A DNA stretch of 47,845 bases from Prorocentrum cordatum (lineage: Eukaryota > Sar > Dinophyceae > Prorocentrales > Prorocentraceae). Positions within the stretch are counted from its first letter, which is position 1, and the number at the start of each line of letters is the position of its first letter. Both the position numbers and the translations under genes were made by a program. Location of the stretch: NCBI GenBank assembly GCA_963575745.1, contig CAUYUJ010021033.1, positions 64,001 to 111,845 on the forward strand, in the 5' to 3' direction. The notes under the pieces were generated by a model. It was not told where the DNA came from and ran no database searches. It saw only the letters and a list, made by a program, of their open reading frames with translations. Of this stretch, positions 8,861-18,910 are shown piece by piece.

Positions 8861-9272
8861 TTGGAGTGCCGTACTTCCTTTTGTATTCGGATGCCTCAGC
8901 CACCCTGGCTCGGCAATCTCGGTACTACTGCTCACTTTTCGGCCTCGTTTGGAGAGCTTGACGTTGCGTGACTGCGTGACGGGGCCCCTGTTAGTGGGGC
9001 CGCAGGTGTTTGAATCCGACATGCCTAGGCCACGCTGGCTCGGCACGTGTCTTCCTAGATGCCTCAAAGAAGGTCCTTGCCCGCGTCCTTGTTTTGTACT
9101 CTTGTACAGCTCAACGAGTGTCGCAGTTTTTCTTGGCTTCTTGCGAGCCCGCTCGCTGCCCCATGAGGGCCTGATTAGCGAGGCCGCAAACCGCGAACCG
9201 CAAAACCAGGTTGATGGTGTACCGCCAGCTCCCAGTTGGCCCACCCGGGCCGGGCGGACAACGTGACGACTT

Positions 9273-9436
9273 AACTCGTAGAGCTTGCCTTAGCTAGTTG
9301 CTGGAAGCTTAAGAGTAATTCCGGCGCGCTGGAGGGCTAGTTGGCAAGAAAAATAACTCGTAGAGCTTCCCTTAGCTAGATGCTGGAAGCTGAAGAGTAA
9401 TTCCAGTGCGCTGGAGTGCTAGTTGGCAAGAAAAAT
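9273..9436 (+). repeat. 82-bp tandem duplication at the module B leader
   Basis: Units 9273-9354 and 9355-9436 both run from AACTCGTAGAGCTT to GCTAGTTGGCAAGAAAAAT with a handful of differences. They lie just upstream of module B copy 4. Confidence 0.85.
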
Positions 9437-9655
9437 TTCGACGGACCTTTTGGTGACTTTTGCTCGGTTGAGAATTATGTTTTCGAAATTCAACAATTCG
9501 TTAGAGCTCTAGTATTTTTTCCAATGATATTCGATCTTATTCCCTCTCGCCATCTTGATCTCAGCTCGATCGGGTACCTACTACTGCCAAAAAGCACTCC
9601 GGCGGGATCGGCTGTTTCGAGTCATATTGATAGGTGCTGTCGGTTTTCTGTACTT
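9437..9655 (+). repeat. Module B repeat, copy 4
   Basis: Same landmarks as the other copies (TTGGTGACTTTTGCTCGGTTG; CTACTGCCAAAAAGCACTCC). It leads straight into satellite block 4. Confidence 0.7.
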
Positions 9656-10752
9656 AACTCGAGCTGTAGGAGAGCTAAAGAGCTGGTGCGCACACGTAAT
9701 CGATTCAGAATCATCAGGCGCGTTCGTCTGAAACATCTACAGGTCTGAACTCGGTCTGCTACTCGAGCTAGGTCCGCGAAGCTACTGGCTGTTTCGAGTC
9801 ATCTTGACAGGTGCTGTTGGTTTTCTGTACTTAGCTCGAGCTGTAGGAGAACTACAGAGCTGTTGCGCACACGCAATCGATTCAGAATCATCAGGCGCGT
9901 TCGTCTGAAGCATCTAGAGGTCTGAAATAGGTCTGCTACTTGAGCTAGGTTCGCGGACTATTAGCTGTTTCGAGTCATCTTGACAGGTGCTGTCGGGTTT
10001 TCTGTATTTTAATCGAGCTGTAGGAGAGCTACAGAGCTGGCTTGCACACGTGAACGATTCAGAATCATCAGGCGCGTTCATCCGAAGCATCTAGAGGTCT
10101 GATCTCGGTCTGCTACTCGAGCTAGGTCCGCGAAGCTATTCGTATTCATTTTTTTTTTTTTTTTTTTTTTTACTTTCCTCTCCCCTCTCTTTCTCTCGAG
10201 ATGATGTTGGAGGTGCAGATGAGCTTGAGAGCTTGAGCTTGAGAGCTCTTCGGCACAACTATCGGGAGGCAATCATCAGGCGCGCTAGTCTGAATTATCT
10301 AGACGCTTGGATTGGGTCTGTTATGAGCGCACAAACCGAACAACTAGTCATACTCTGGTATTTTTCAGTTGATTGACTTCGTTTTCTTGACTGAACTGGG
10401 TGCAGATGAGCTCCAGAGCTCTTAGGCACAGCAATCGGAAGCTAATCATCTGGCGCGCTACTTGAAAGTATCTAGACGCCTGAACTCAGTCTGCTATCGG
10501 CGCTCGGGCTGAACAACTATTCGTACTCTGCTAATTTCTTTGAGATGGTATTGGTTTTCTTGGTTTTACTCGTGCTGCAGATGAGCTACAGAGCTGTTCA
10601 GCACAGCAACGGGCAGGGAACCATCAGTGGCGCTAGTTAAATGTATTTAGACGCTTGAAATCAGTCTGCTATCAGCGCTCGGTCTGAAAAACTATTCGTT
10701 CTCTGCTAATTCTTTGGACATGGTATATGGCAAGGAAGCTCTACGAGTCTCC
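9656..10752 (+). repeat. ~177-bp tandem satellite, block 4
   Basis: About six units, with subtype 1 at ~9657-10140 and subtype 2 after a poly-T/CT tract at ~10147-10200. It ends with GGCAAGGAAGCTCTACGAGTC and the palindrome occupied by LINE copy B. Confidence 0.8.
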
Positions 10753-10759
10753 CGGCGGT

Positions 10760-10773
10760 AACCAAGGTTGACG
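10760..10773. repeat. Target-site duplication of LINE copy B, left
   Basis: AACCAAGGTTGACG, identical to 14302-14315. The uninterrupted sequence is visible at about 4643 and 7321. Confidence 0.85.
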
Positions 10774-10821
10774 TACGGGTGAGGAGGGACGTGCGACAAA
10801 CAGTCTCCCGTCTCACAGCGG

Positions 10822-13800
10822 GTGAGGAGGGACGTGCGACAACAGTTGCGCGAGCGTGTGCTTTGCTTTCTAGGGCGCCTGGGGATGAAGGCTGCCAATT
10901 CGTTCTTGCCACGACGACTACACACATGGGAGAGTTACGGAGTATCTCGGTGGGGGACGTGTAAGAAAGTTCTCGATTACATATTTGTTCCCAGGACGTG
11001 GGAGATCGATAAGATGACGGTTGAGACGATTATGAGTAATGGGGGGAAGACAAATCGTAGTCGTCTCAGTGACCACGGCCTGCTTCAGGGGACTTTTAGT
11101 GATACAGGCGCTCAGCTGGTCAAACGTAGTATCCCGACGGCAGCTCGTGAAAAGAGTTTGGTGGGTTATAAGACAGTGAATTGGGGGGGCCTCAATATGG
11201 CACGAAAGGAAATCGATCGGGTCCTGGGAGATGCCAATACTACTTGTTCTCCAAGGGACCTTGTGTCGACTACTATTCGGGCCTGTACTGAACAGGAGGA
11301 AATCAAATTCACGACTGCCACCACGGGGCGGGGGCTACCACCAATCAGACCTGCAGGACTCACGGCCTGCCAGGAGATTTTGCGACGGAGGCCTGTGCCA
11401 GCGTCAGTGGATGTGCCGAGCTTGCGCAGACGTGCCAACGGACTTCGGAGGGAGTATCGTGCGGCGTTGGCCGCGTGGACCTCTCCTGCTTCCAGACGCA
11501 AAGAGCGTGGTGGTATCAAGCACCTCATTGTGCAGGGACGGATATCTGAGGACAGGGAGGAGTGGGTGGAGGAGATCAGAGCACATACCAGACAGAGATA
11601 TACTTCGGAGGAGGTCAGAGGACGGGATATGGAGATGATGGAGGAGTTGAGGAGGGATGCACAACAGAACTTATGTGACGGGTACTGCACGGAGGGACTG
11701 ACGATGGCGGTGGTATGCCAGGCACGGTCTCGTCTCAAGTCCAGGCGTGCCACCGGCCCAGACAGGCTGCCTTGTGAAATACTCAAGGCATTGCCGTGGG
11801 CGACTTTACGTGGCGTTGCTCGGATGTTTGACGATATATTTCGCTTGGCACGGCAGTATCCGCAGGACTGGAGGCAGATTTTGATCGCCTTCATGCCCAA
11901 GCTGCCGAGCTCGACATCACTGACGGATGCACGGTACCTTTGCCTGCAAAACAGTCTCAGCCGCTGGTACTCTGCCTGTGTGGTGATCTTGGTCGAACAG
12001 TTCGTGTCTCGGGCTGGCCTCATGGGACCCCTGGGTATCTACGGCTTCCAAGAGGGACGTAAAACGGTGGAAATTGTGGGGGCCCTCAAGGCTCTGGCTC
12101 AACATGGGGACATCTGGGGGAAGGATCAGACGGTCCATATCGCTAACGCCGATATCAAACAAGCGTTCGACCATTGCAGTCTTCAGAATGCCAAGCGTGC
12201 TATGTGCCATGCCAATATTCCTGCCTATCTTCAGTATGCTTTGCTCTCACCGCTGGTATGCACTACGGGATCGTTAATTGTTGAGGGTATGGCAATTCAC
12301 GACATCAACTGGGACGTCTGTATACGTACGGGCGGCCCTGAGGGGCCTCTCCTCTTTAACCTTATCATATGTGCCATGTGGGGACCATTTTTTCGGGAAT
12401 GGGACAGTAAAGGAGTGGGGTATGTGCTGGAGGGCGTCTGTGGTGAGTATGAGCGACGGACAATAGTGAACCACTTTGTGTGGGCGGACAACTGCTACCT
12501 CGTCTCTGCATCCCCAACTGTGTTGGTTCAGATGATGCACGATCTAACACTACCACTACATGACTGGGGGATGAGATGGAAGGATAGCAGCTTGTTGTAC
12601 ATGACATGTGGGGTTAATGCGAGAGTGGACGGAGACGGACACATACTTGCCAGCGAGGATTTGTGTGTACCTGCGTGCTCGATGTATCAGGAATTTAGAC
12701 TTCGACGTGTATGCAGTATGAAAGTATTGGGTCATGAGATTTTCTCCACGTACCTTGTGCCTGCTCATCCCGATGTTGAATATCGAATCAAGGAGGCTCG
12801 TGCGTGCTTCATAGGGCAGTCGGATTTCTTTCGTAACCGAGCGGTAGCAGTCCGTGATAAATTTTGTCGTTATCAAGACAAGGTGCAGAGTATGGCGTTG
12901 TATTGTCTTGAGACATGTACGGCGGACACTTCCTCGCTTCACACACTCAATGCCTTCGAGGGATGGTGTCTGTGCCGTATGTTCCGACGGCCGAGGAGGG
13001 AGGAGGAGACTATGGCGGACTGGAACCGCCGAAGGTACCACGAGGCCAGAGAGCAGTTTCGATCTTATGGATTTGCGAGTTTGGTGCAACGATTTCTCCG
13101 TATGGTTTGGAACTCCGCTAAGGATGCTGCTGACTTCATTACTATGTTATGTACTTCTTCTCATGAGGAAATATCTTCGACACAACGTACGTGGAGAGAC
13201 CACCACATGACTACGGTCGCATATGGACCACTGTGGGATAGACTCAGGACGGATGCGTCTGAGTGCCTGCGAGGGTTATTCCACTTCCAGGAGGCTTCGC
13301 AGCTGAAAAGGAGACACGTTAGCTCAGGTCGAGCTATCGGACAGAGATGCTGGCTATTTCCTTTCTGCGTATTCTACGGACTCAAGTGGTGGGAGACCTT
13401 TGTGCCGACAGATGCTGCGTACGTTCAGTTCTGCGAACACATGTGTACACGGACGATGCTGAGTTATTTCCAGAAAAGAAAAGGGTACGGTGCTACAGGT
13501 GGGGCCCTGCAGGAGGTACATACTATCACACAAAACGACCATTTGGGATCCCTGTGTACATTTCTGGGGACAGTCTTCTGGTGGTGTCTTGGCTGCAGGG
13601 TGTCTGGAGGGTGCTTAATCGTACGTATCAGGAAAGGGTCAACATAATGATAAACCAACTGGACAATATGTGTCAGAAGTTTGGAATTAGGCCTGCCTGT
13701 CAGGGGAGGGAGGTTGTAGACCACACATTTAGGGAATGGAACACGCGTGCAGATGTACTCACTCATGAGGCCCGTGTCGGGCCACCAGTGATACGAGATA

Positions 13801-14102
13801 GGATTGGGCTCCACGCCCCTCAGTTACAACAGGTGTTTCGCGTCTGTGCCATCAGAGCTGGTTTCGACGGTGGCGTTTCTTGCGACGGCGTGGGGGTCGG
13901 GTGCTGGATCGATGTTGGGCGGGTTTCGAGGATCTCAAGGCAACCACTCAGCCATGAGATTATTTGGACGGAGGTGTATAGTGCGGCATTCTCGATCGAT
14001 CCAACTTCAACAGTGACTGATGCCGAGATCACGGCCGTTGAGCATACGATTGTAATCTTGCCGCGGGTTGTACATGCATATTTCGGACAGGATGGGATGT
14101 GA
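10822..14102 (+). pseudogene. LINE polyprotein: endonuclease end, reverse transcriptase, RNase H-like
   Basis: The frame from 10822 is open to 13647. A shift near 13500-13550 moves the coding frame to one ending at TGA 14100-14102. Endonuclease C-terminus: TWE, VLDYIFV and SDH (His at 11074). Reverse transcriptase: RATGPDRLPCEILKAL, motif A ADIKQAFDH (Asp at 12151), a motif-B-like GGPEGPLLFNL and motif C WADN (12481-12492) in place of the usual Y/F-A-D-D. A long linker follows. Then come RNase H-like motifs in the order GDS (Asp 13569), NTRADVLTHEA (Asp 13752), FDGGVS (Asp 13866) and TDAEITAVEH (Glu 14025). The native start is lost by truncation. The frameshift and truncation make it inactive as it stands, but few stops suggest recent insertion. 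Confidence 0.8.
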
Positions 14103-14256
14103 TTGTGATTGTGCTCATTCACGCCTTCTCATAAGAGTTGGTCACCGTGTGTGTGTACTTGACCTCTCATCCTCCTTATAAGAGTTGGCTTTCGCCTCTG
14201 ATCGTTTGGATCATCGAGGCATCCGCCTACTCCCGATACGCCCGCTTCTTGCTTTC

Positions 14257-14282
14257 GACTAGGCTGGAAAGCCTGCACAGTC
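14257..14282 (+). other. 3'-terminal LINE hairpin (copy B)
   Basis: A 26-nt stem-loop: GACT/AGTC outer stem, AGGCT/AGCCT inner stem, GGAA loop and GCAC 3' bulge. The layout is the same as 2813-2838, with paired changes in the inner stem. Confidence 0.6.
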
Positions 14283-14301
14283 GACCGCAAAGTCCGCAAA
14301 A

Positions 14302-14315
14302 AACCAAGGTTGACG
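14302..14315. repeat. Target-site duplication of LINE copy B, right
   Basis: AACCAAGGTTGACG, identical to 10760-10773. It continues into GTTTATTGCCGGCGCCCAG, the right arm of the palindrome. Confidence 0.85.
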
Positions 14316-14612
14316 GTTTATTGCCGGCGCCCAGTCTCCACGGACTTTTTGCTGACTTTTGCTCGGTTGAAAATAATGTTCTCGAAATTCATCTATTCGT
14401 TAGAGCTCTAACATTTTTTCCCGTGATATTCGATCTTATTACCGCTCGCTGTCTCCATCTCAGCTCGATCGCGTATCTAGTACTGCCAAAAAGCATCCGG
14501 ACGGGATGGGTAGTTTCGAGTCATCTTGACAGGCGTTGTCGGTTTTGAGTAGTTAAATCGAGCTGTAGGAGAGCTACACAGCTGGTACGCACACGTAATC
14601 GATTCAGAATAT
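14316..14612 (+). repeat. Module B copy 5 plus a partial satellite unit
   Basis: Module B landmarks (TGACTTTTGCTCGGTTG, CGTGATATTCGATCTTATTACC) are followed by GAGCTGTAGGAGAGCTACA and ACACGTAATCGATTCAG, after which homology stops. This is the right edge of the mosaic array. Confidence 0.7.
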
Positions 14613-15267
14613 GCATGTGCTCGGATCGCTGTAAATGTTCCGCGATTGGGTTCTTTCATTAGCTTTGCGAGCTCGGCGAGGTCGCTCACCAAATTCAGCT
14701 GGGTGCATGTCTTGAGTTTTCCTCACCGTCGAATTTGTGCTTTGTTTGCCGTGAGAGCGGTGGCTGCAATGTGTGCCAGGGATGGCGCGTCGCTAAATGT
14801 TCTTGCGTCGCGCCAAATAACGCGCCAAGCTGAGTTTCAGCACCAGCACTGTGGATAGTTCTCAGGGTTCGACAGACGGTGAGAGGGTCGGATCCGCCAG
14901 GAAAGCAACAACAAACGAGTATCCAGATCAGTTGGCACAGCGACGCACGTTTGTTCGTGTCTGTACTTCGCTCATGTCGTTATTTCACTTGCGCGCCCCA
15001 GTACTAATCCTCATTCATTGGTGCTTCCGCTTCTGATTCCCATCATGGATCCTGCTGGTAGCCGACTGGCAAGTCGAGTCACGTTTGGTGACCTTCCGCT
15101 GTGCTGTGGCTGTTGCCACGTTTGCTGGCTCGCCGATGCTCCGCTGCAGGTGGTCTCATCCGTGAGTTGGGCGCTGCGCAGATGCAGAAACATGGTCGAC
15201 CCACGAACCGAGAAAAGGATTGAGAACTTCGAGGTATGGAGCTGTTTCTAAGGACCTCAAGTGCATA
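14613..15267. other. Unassigned spacer
   Basis: No gene recognised. A short frame opens at ATG 15045 (MDPAGSRLASRVTFGDL...) and stops at 15251, but it runs into GTCGACCCACGAACC, a phrase also seen near 16710. I therefore regard it as repeat-derived. GCGCCAAATAACGCGCC-type palindromic words occur near 14810. Confidence 0.5.
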
Positions 15268-15890
15268 CGCAATTGTTCGCTCCGCGGAACGTCCCAAGGA
15301 ACGCGCCAAGGGACGTGCCAGGGGACGCGCCGCACGACGTGCCACGGGGACTTCCCACGGGGCGCGCTACGGAGCGTGCCACGGAACGTGCCAGGTTGCA
15401 ATGTTGAGTGTCTTGATTTTGATGTACCGTGCCAAGGGCTGTGCTGCGCTGCGCCGTGCTGAATTGCGATGTGCCATGCCGCGATTGTGCTCTATAGCGT
15501 TGTGGATCGAGTCCTCCCTTGCATCCGAGTCTTGACCGAACTGATGTGGATCTTAAGCTCGAGCTGTCTGACCATATAGTAGCTGGCCCATAGCGACGTG
15601 ACAGGGGGACATGTCAGGGGGACGCGCCGCGGAACGTCCCAAGCGACGCGCCAGGCGACGTGCCAGGGGACGTGCCATGGGGACGCACCGCGGGACGTGC
15701 TAAGGGGACGCGCTACGGAACGTGCCAATGGACGTGCCACGGACGTGCCAGGAGACGCGCCGTGCGACGTGCCACGGGGACTCGCCACGGGACGCGCCAC
15801 GGAACGTGCTAGGGACCGTGCCAGGTTGCAATGCTGAGCTACGTGACACGGGGACATGCCAGGGGGACGCGCCGCGGAACGTTCGCAAAT
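15268..15890 (+). repeat. GGGACGTGCC-type short satellite, block 1, with ~200-bp spacer
   Basis: Degenerate 11-15-bp units of GGGACGTGCCA / GGGACGCGCCA lie at ~15280-15395, 15600-15835 and 15850-15885. They are separated by a ~200-bp unique-looking spacer (15395-15600) containing GATGTACCGTGCCAAGGGCT and CTGATGTGGATCTTAAGCTC. That spacer recurs at 17033-17236 and 17463-17666. Confidence 0.85.
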
Positions 15891-16310
15891 TCCAGGGCCA
15901 CGATCCATTGTAAATGGCGCTGCGTCCTCGCCCCCAGGGCCACGACCCATCGTATATTACATTGCGTCAGTTCTCCCTGGTCCACGATCACTTGTAAAAT
16001 ACATTGCGTCCGCGCTCCCAGGGCCGCGCTCCCTCGTGAATTGCGCTGCCTCCGCGCTTCCTTGGCCACGTTTGTAATCAACTGCATTGTGTCCGCCCCC
16101 CCCGAGGGCCAGGATCCATCGCAAATTGCGCTGCGTCCGCTCGCCCTGGGCCACGATCCCTCGTAAACTACGCTGCGTCAGCGCTCCCAGGGCCGCTCCC
16201 CTTCGTGAATCACGGTGTGCCCGCGCTCCCAGGGCCACGTTCATCAGTGAATTACGTTGCGTTCGGGCTCCCAGAACCACCTGGGCATCCTGGGGCGCTC
16301 AGGCCGGTCG
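15891..16310 (+). repeat. 43-bp satellite, block 1
   Basis: Degenerate tandem units of about 43 bp around CGCTCCCAGGGCCACGATCC and CGTAAATTACGCTGCGTCCG. It ends in GGCTCCCAGAACCACCTGGGCATCC, which also ends block 2 near 18570. Confidence 0.85.
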
Positions 16311-16820
16311 AGTTCTGCAAAGCAAGCGTTTCGCTCGAGGCATCTTCAACGATTCGGCGCGCGGGGCGCGCCGCCATCGAGCGGGCGCGCGCAGAGTCTA
16401 TATTTTTTCATGAGCTGAATAATTTCAGGCCTCCAGACCTCGTGTTTTTTATCGCGGAGTCTGCGTAGAACGCTCCGCGCCGCGGTTCTTACGTGGGGAA
16501 GCGGGTGTCTGCGGACTCCGTCATTTATCGAGGATCCGGGATCGGGGGCACATGCTCCTCGAGCGGGCACGCGCGAAACGCATTTTGTCCTCGGCGAATT
16601 TGTATTTATTCAGTTTTTCATAAATTCACTGGCCCGCTTCAAGTCATGGCCGGGGGGGCATCGACTAAAAGAGAACCGTTGGCCCGAGCCCTTTTTGGGA
16701 AAAACATGATTGACCCACGAACCCAGAAAGGAGTCCAGACATGTAATGGCAACGTTTTCAAAGACACCTGATTGGGCGACGGGCAATTGCAATGCTGAGT
16801 GTGTCGATCTTGATGTACCG
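16311..16820. other. Spacer between satellite blocks
   Basis: No gene seen. It starts with GTCGAGTTCTGCAAAGCAAGC, shared with 18608 onward. It holds GAGAACCGTTGGCCCGAGCC, resembling ~19009, and an AAACATGATTGACCC phrase like the one near 15190. Short frames here are not supported. Confidence 0.5.
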
Positions 16821-17790
16821 TGCCGAGGGGACGCCCAGCGGAACGTCCCAAGGGACGCGCCAAGGGACGTGCCAGGGGACGTGCCATGGGGGCGCACCGC
16901 GGTACGTGCCAAGGGGCCGCGCTACGGAACGTGCCAATGGACGTGCCGCGGAACGTGCCAGGGGACGCGCCGCACGACGTGCCAGGGGGACTCGCCACGG
17001 GACGCGCCACGGAGCGTGCCGCGGCACGTGCCAGGTTGCAATATTGAGTGTATCGATTTTGATGTACCGTGCCAGGGGCTGTGCTGCGCTGCGCCGTGCT
17101 GAATTGCGATGTGCCATGCCGCGATTGTGCTCTATAGCGTTGTGGATCGAGTCCTCCCTTGCATCCGAGTCTTGACCGAATTGATGTGGATCTTAAGCTC
17201 GAGCTGTCTGACCATACAGTAGCTGGCCCATAGCTACGTGACAGGGGGACATGCCAGGGGGACGCGCCGCGGAACGTCCCAAGCGACGCGCCAGGCGACG
17301 TGCCCGGGGACGTGCCACGGGGACGCATCGCGGGACGTGCTAAGGGGACGCGCTACGGAACGTGCCAATGGACGTGCCACGGACGCGCCAGGGGACGCGC
17401 CGTGCGACGTGCCAGGGGGACTCGCCACGGGACGCGCCACGGAACGTGCCAGGGACCGTGCCAGGTTGCAATGCTGAGTGTATCGATCTTGATGTACCGT
17501 GCCAAGAGTTGTGCTGCGCTGCGCCGTGCAGGATTGCGATGTGCCATGCCGCGATTGTGCTCTGTAACGTTGTGAATCGAGTTTTCCCTTGCATCCGAGT
17601 CTTGACCGAACTGATGTGGATCTTAAGCTCGAGCTGCCTGACCATATAGTAGCTGGCCCATAGCTACGTGACAGGGGGGCATGCCAGGTGGACGTGCCGC
17701 GGAACGTCCCAAGGGACGCGCCAGGCGACGTGCCAGGGGACGTGCCGTGGGGACGCACCGCGGGACGTGCCAAGGGGCCGCGCCTCCTAG
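16821..17790 (+). repeat. GGGACGTGCC-type short satellite, block 2
   Basis: Three runs of 11-15-bp units (16821-17033, 17240-17463, 17668-17785) alternate with the ~200-bp spacer at 17033-17236 and 17463-17666. The run-plus-spacer unit is ~430 bp. The second copy is nearly identical to the first, and both match 15395-15835, so this is a recent higher-order duplication. Confidence 0.85.
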
Positions 17791-18590
17791 ATTAAGTTGC
17801 GTTCGCAAAATCCAGGGCCACGAATCTTCTTGTAAATTACACTGCGTCCGCGCTCCCAGGGACACGATCCCTCTGTGAATTACGTTGCGTCCGCTCTCCC
17901 TGGGCCGTGATCCCTCGTAAACTACGCGGTGTCCGCGCCCCCAGGGCCGCGTTCCTCTGTGAATTCTGTTGCGTCCGCGCTCCCAGTGCCACGTTCCCTT
18001 GTACATTCGGCTGTGTCCGCCCCTCCAGGGCCAGGGTCCATCGCAAATTACGCTGCGTCCGCGCTCCCAGGGCCACGACCCCCATGTAAATTACGCTGCG
18101 TCAGCGCTCCTAGGGCCACGATCCCTAGTAAACTACGCTGCTTCGGCTTTCCCCAGGCCACGATCCCTTGTTAACTACGCTGCGTCCGCCCTCCCAGGGC
18201 CGCGCTCCCTGGTGAATAATGCTGTGTCCGCGCTCCCAGGGCCACGTTCCCGAGTAAATTATGCTGCATCCGCCCCCCCAGCGCCACGATCCCTAGTAAA
18301 TTACGCTGCGTCCGCGCTCCCAGGGCCACGATGTATTGTACATTACGGTGCGCTCGCCCCCCCCGAGGGCCAGGATCCATCGTAAATCGTGCTGCGTCCG
18401 CGCTCCCAGGGCCACGACCCCTTGTAAGTTACGCTGCGTCCGCTCGCCCTGGGCCACGATCCCTCGTAAACTACGCTGCGTCAGCGCTCCCAGGACCGCT
18501 CTCCTTCGTGAATCACGGTGTGCCCGCGCTCCCAGGGCCACGTTCCTTAGTAAATTACGTTGTGTTCGGGCTCCCAGAACCTTCTGGGCA
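17791..18590 (+). repeat. 43-bp satellite, block 2
   Basis: About 18 units. CTCCCAGG-type landmarks fall at 17853, 17896, 17939 and 17982, giving a 43-bp period. Some positions vary systematically (ACGATCC / GCGCTCC / ACGTTCC). Confidence 0.9.
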
Positions 18591-18599
18591 TCCTGGGGC

Positions 18600-18910
18600 G
18601 CTCAGGCCGGTCGAGTTCTGCAAAGCAAGCGTTTCGCTCGACATATCCTCGAAGCGTCTCGCTCGAGACATTCTCAAGACCTGGGCACGTGAAAGCAAGC
18701 ATTTCACCTGAGACATCTTCTGAATTCTGGTCCCCTGGAGAGGAGCGCTCTATAGCACAAAACAAACGTTTCGCTCGAGACATCCTTAACACATGATGCA
18801 AAACAAGCGTTTCGTTCGAAACATCCGCGACAAACGGAAATGTTTACTTTACCTTGTGTTTTATCGATCGGACTTTAAAAAAACAGCGTTTCTCTCAGGA
18901 CATCCTCAAC
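18600..18910. repeat. Dispersed GCGTTTCGCTCGAGACAT repeats
   Basis: The word AAGCGTTTCGCTCGAGACATCC or a near variant occurs about six times at irregular spacing (near 18626, 18650, 18690, 18760, 18807 and 18880), plus once near 16322. Its centre TCGCTCGA is partly palindromic. No gene seen. Confidence 0.65.

Larger units (their letters stand above)
7750..9203 (+). mobile_element. Non-autonomous LINE-like element (element C)
   Basis: Inserted after CTCCCGGCGGTAACC and followed by AACCAGGTTGATGG, the same target position as LINE copies A and B but with only AACC duplicated. The 3' tail (GGCCGCAAACCGCGAACCGCAAAA) resembles the GACCGCAAAGACCGCAAAA tails of A and B. It has a ~415-bp leader, a short ORF1-like frame (8166-8423), three 134-bp tandem repeats (8457-8860) and a 3' region rich in hairpins, such as GGCCCC...GGGGCC near 8985. 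No RT domain remains. It looks like a LINE deleted between the start of ORF1 and the 3' UTR. Confidence 0.55.
10774..14301 (+). mobile_element. LINE copy B (non-LTR retrotransposon), 5'-truncated
   Basis: A 3528-bp insertion between 14-bp duplications. Coding order is the C-terminal part of an AP-type endonuclease, reverse transcriptase, a long linker and an RNase H-like domain. A ~200-bp 3' UTR follows with two TAAGAGTTGG repeats, a 26-nt hairpin (14257-14282) and the tail GACCGCAAAGTCCGCAAAAAA. The 5' end starts inside the endonuclease. It carries a direct repeat of GTGAGGAGGGACGTGCGACAA, first copy near 10777 and second near 10829, which may have arisen at the truncation. No first ORF is present. 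Confidence 0.85.

Noticed and set aside
10692-10927. Minus-strand frames at the LINE 5' end
   Set aside because: They cross the LINE target duplication and the 5' direct repeat, so they are junction artefacts.
11166-12023. 285-codon minus-strand frame inside the LINE
   Set aside because: Antisense shadow of the reverse transcriptase, with no motifs of its own.
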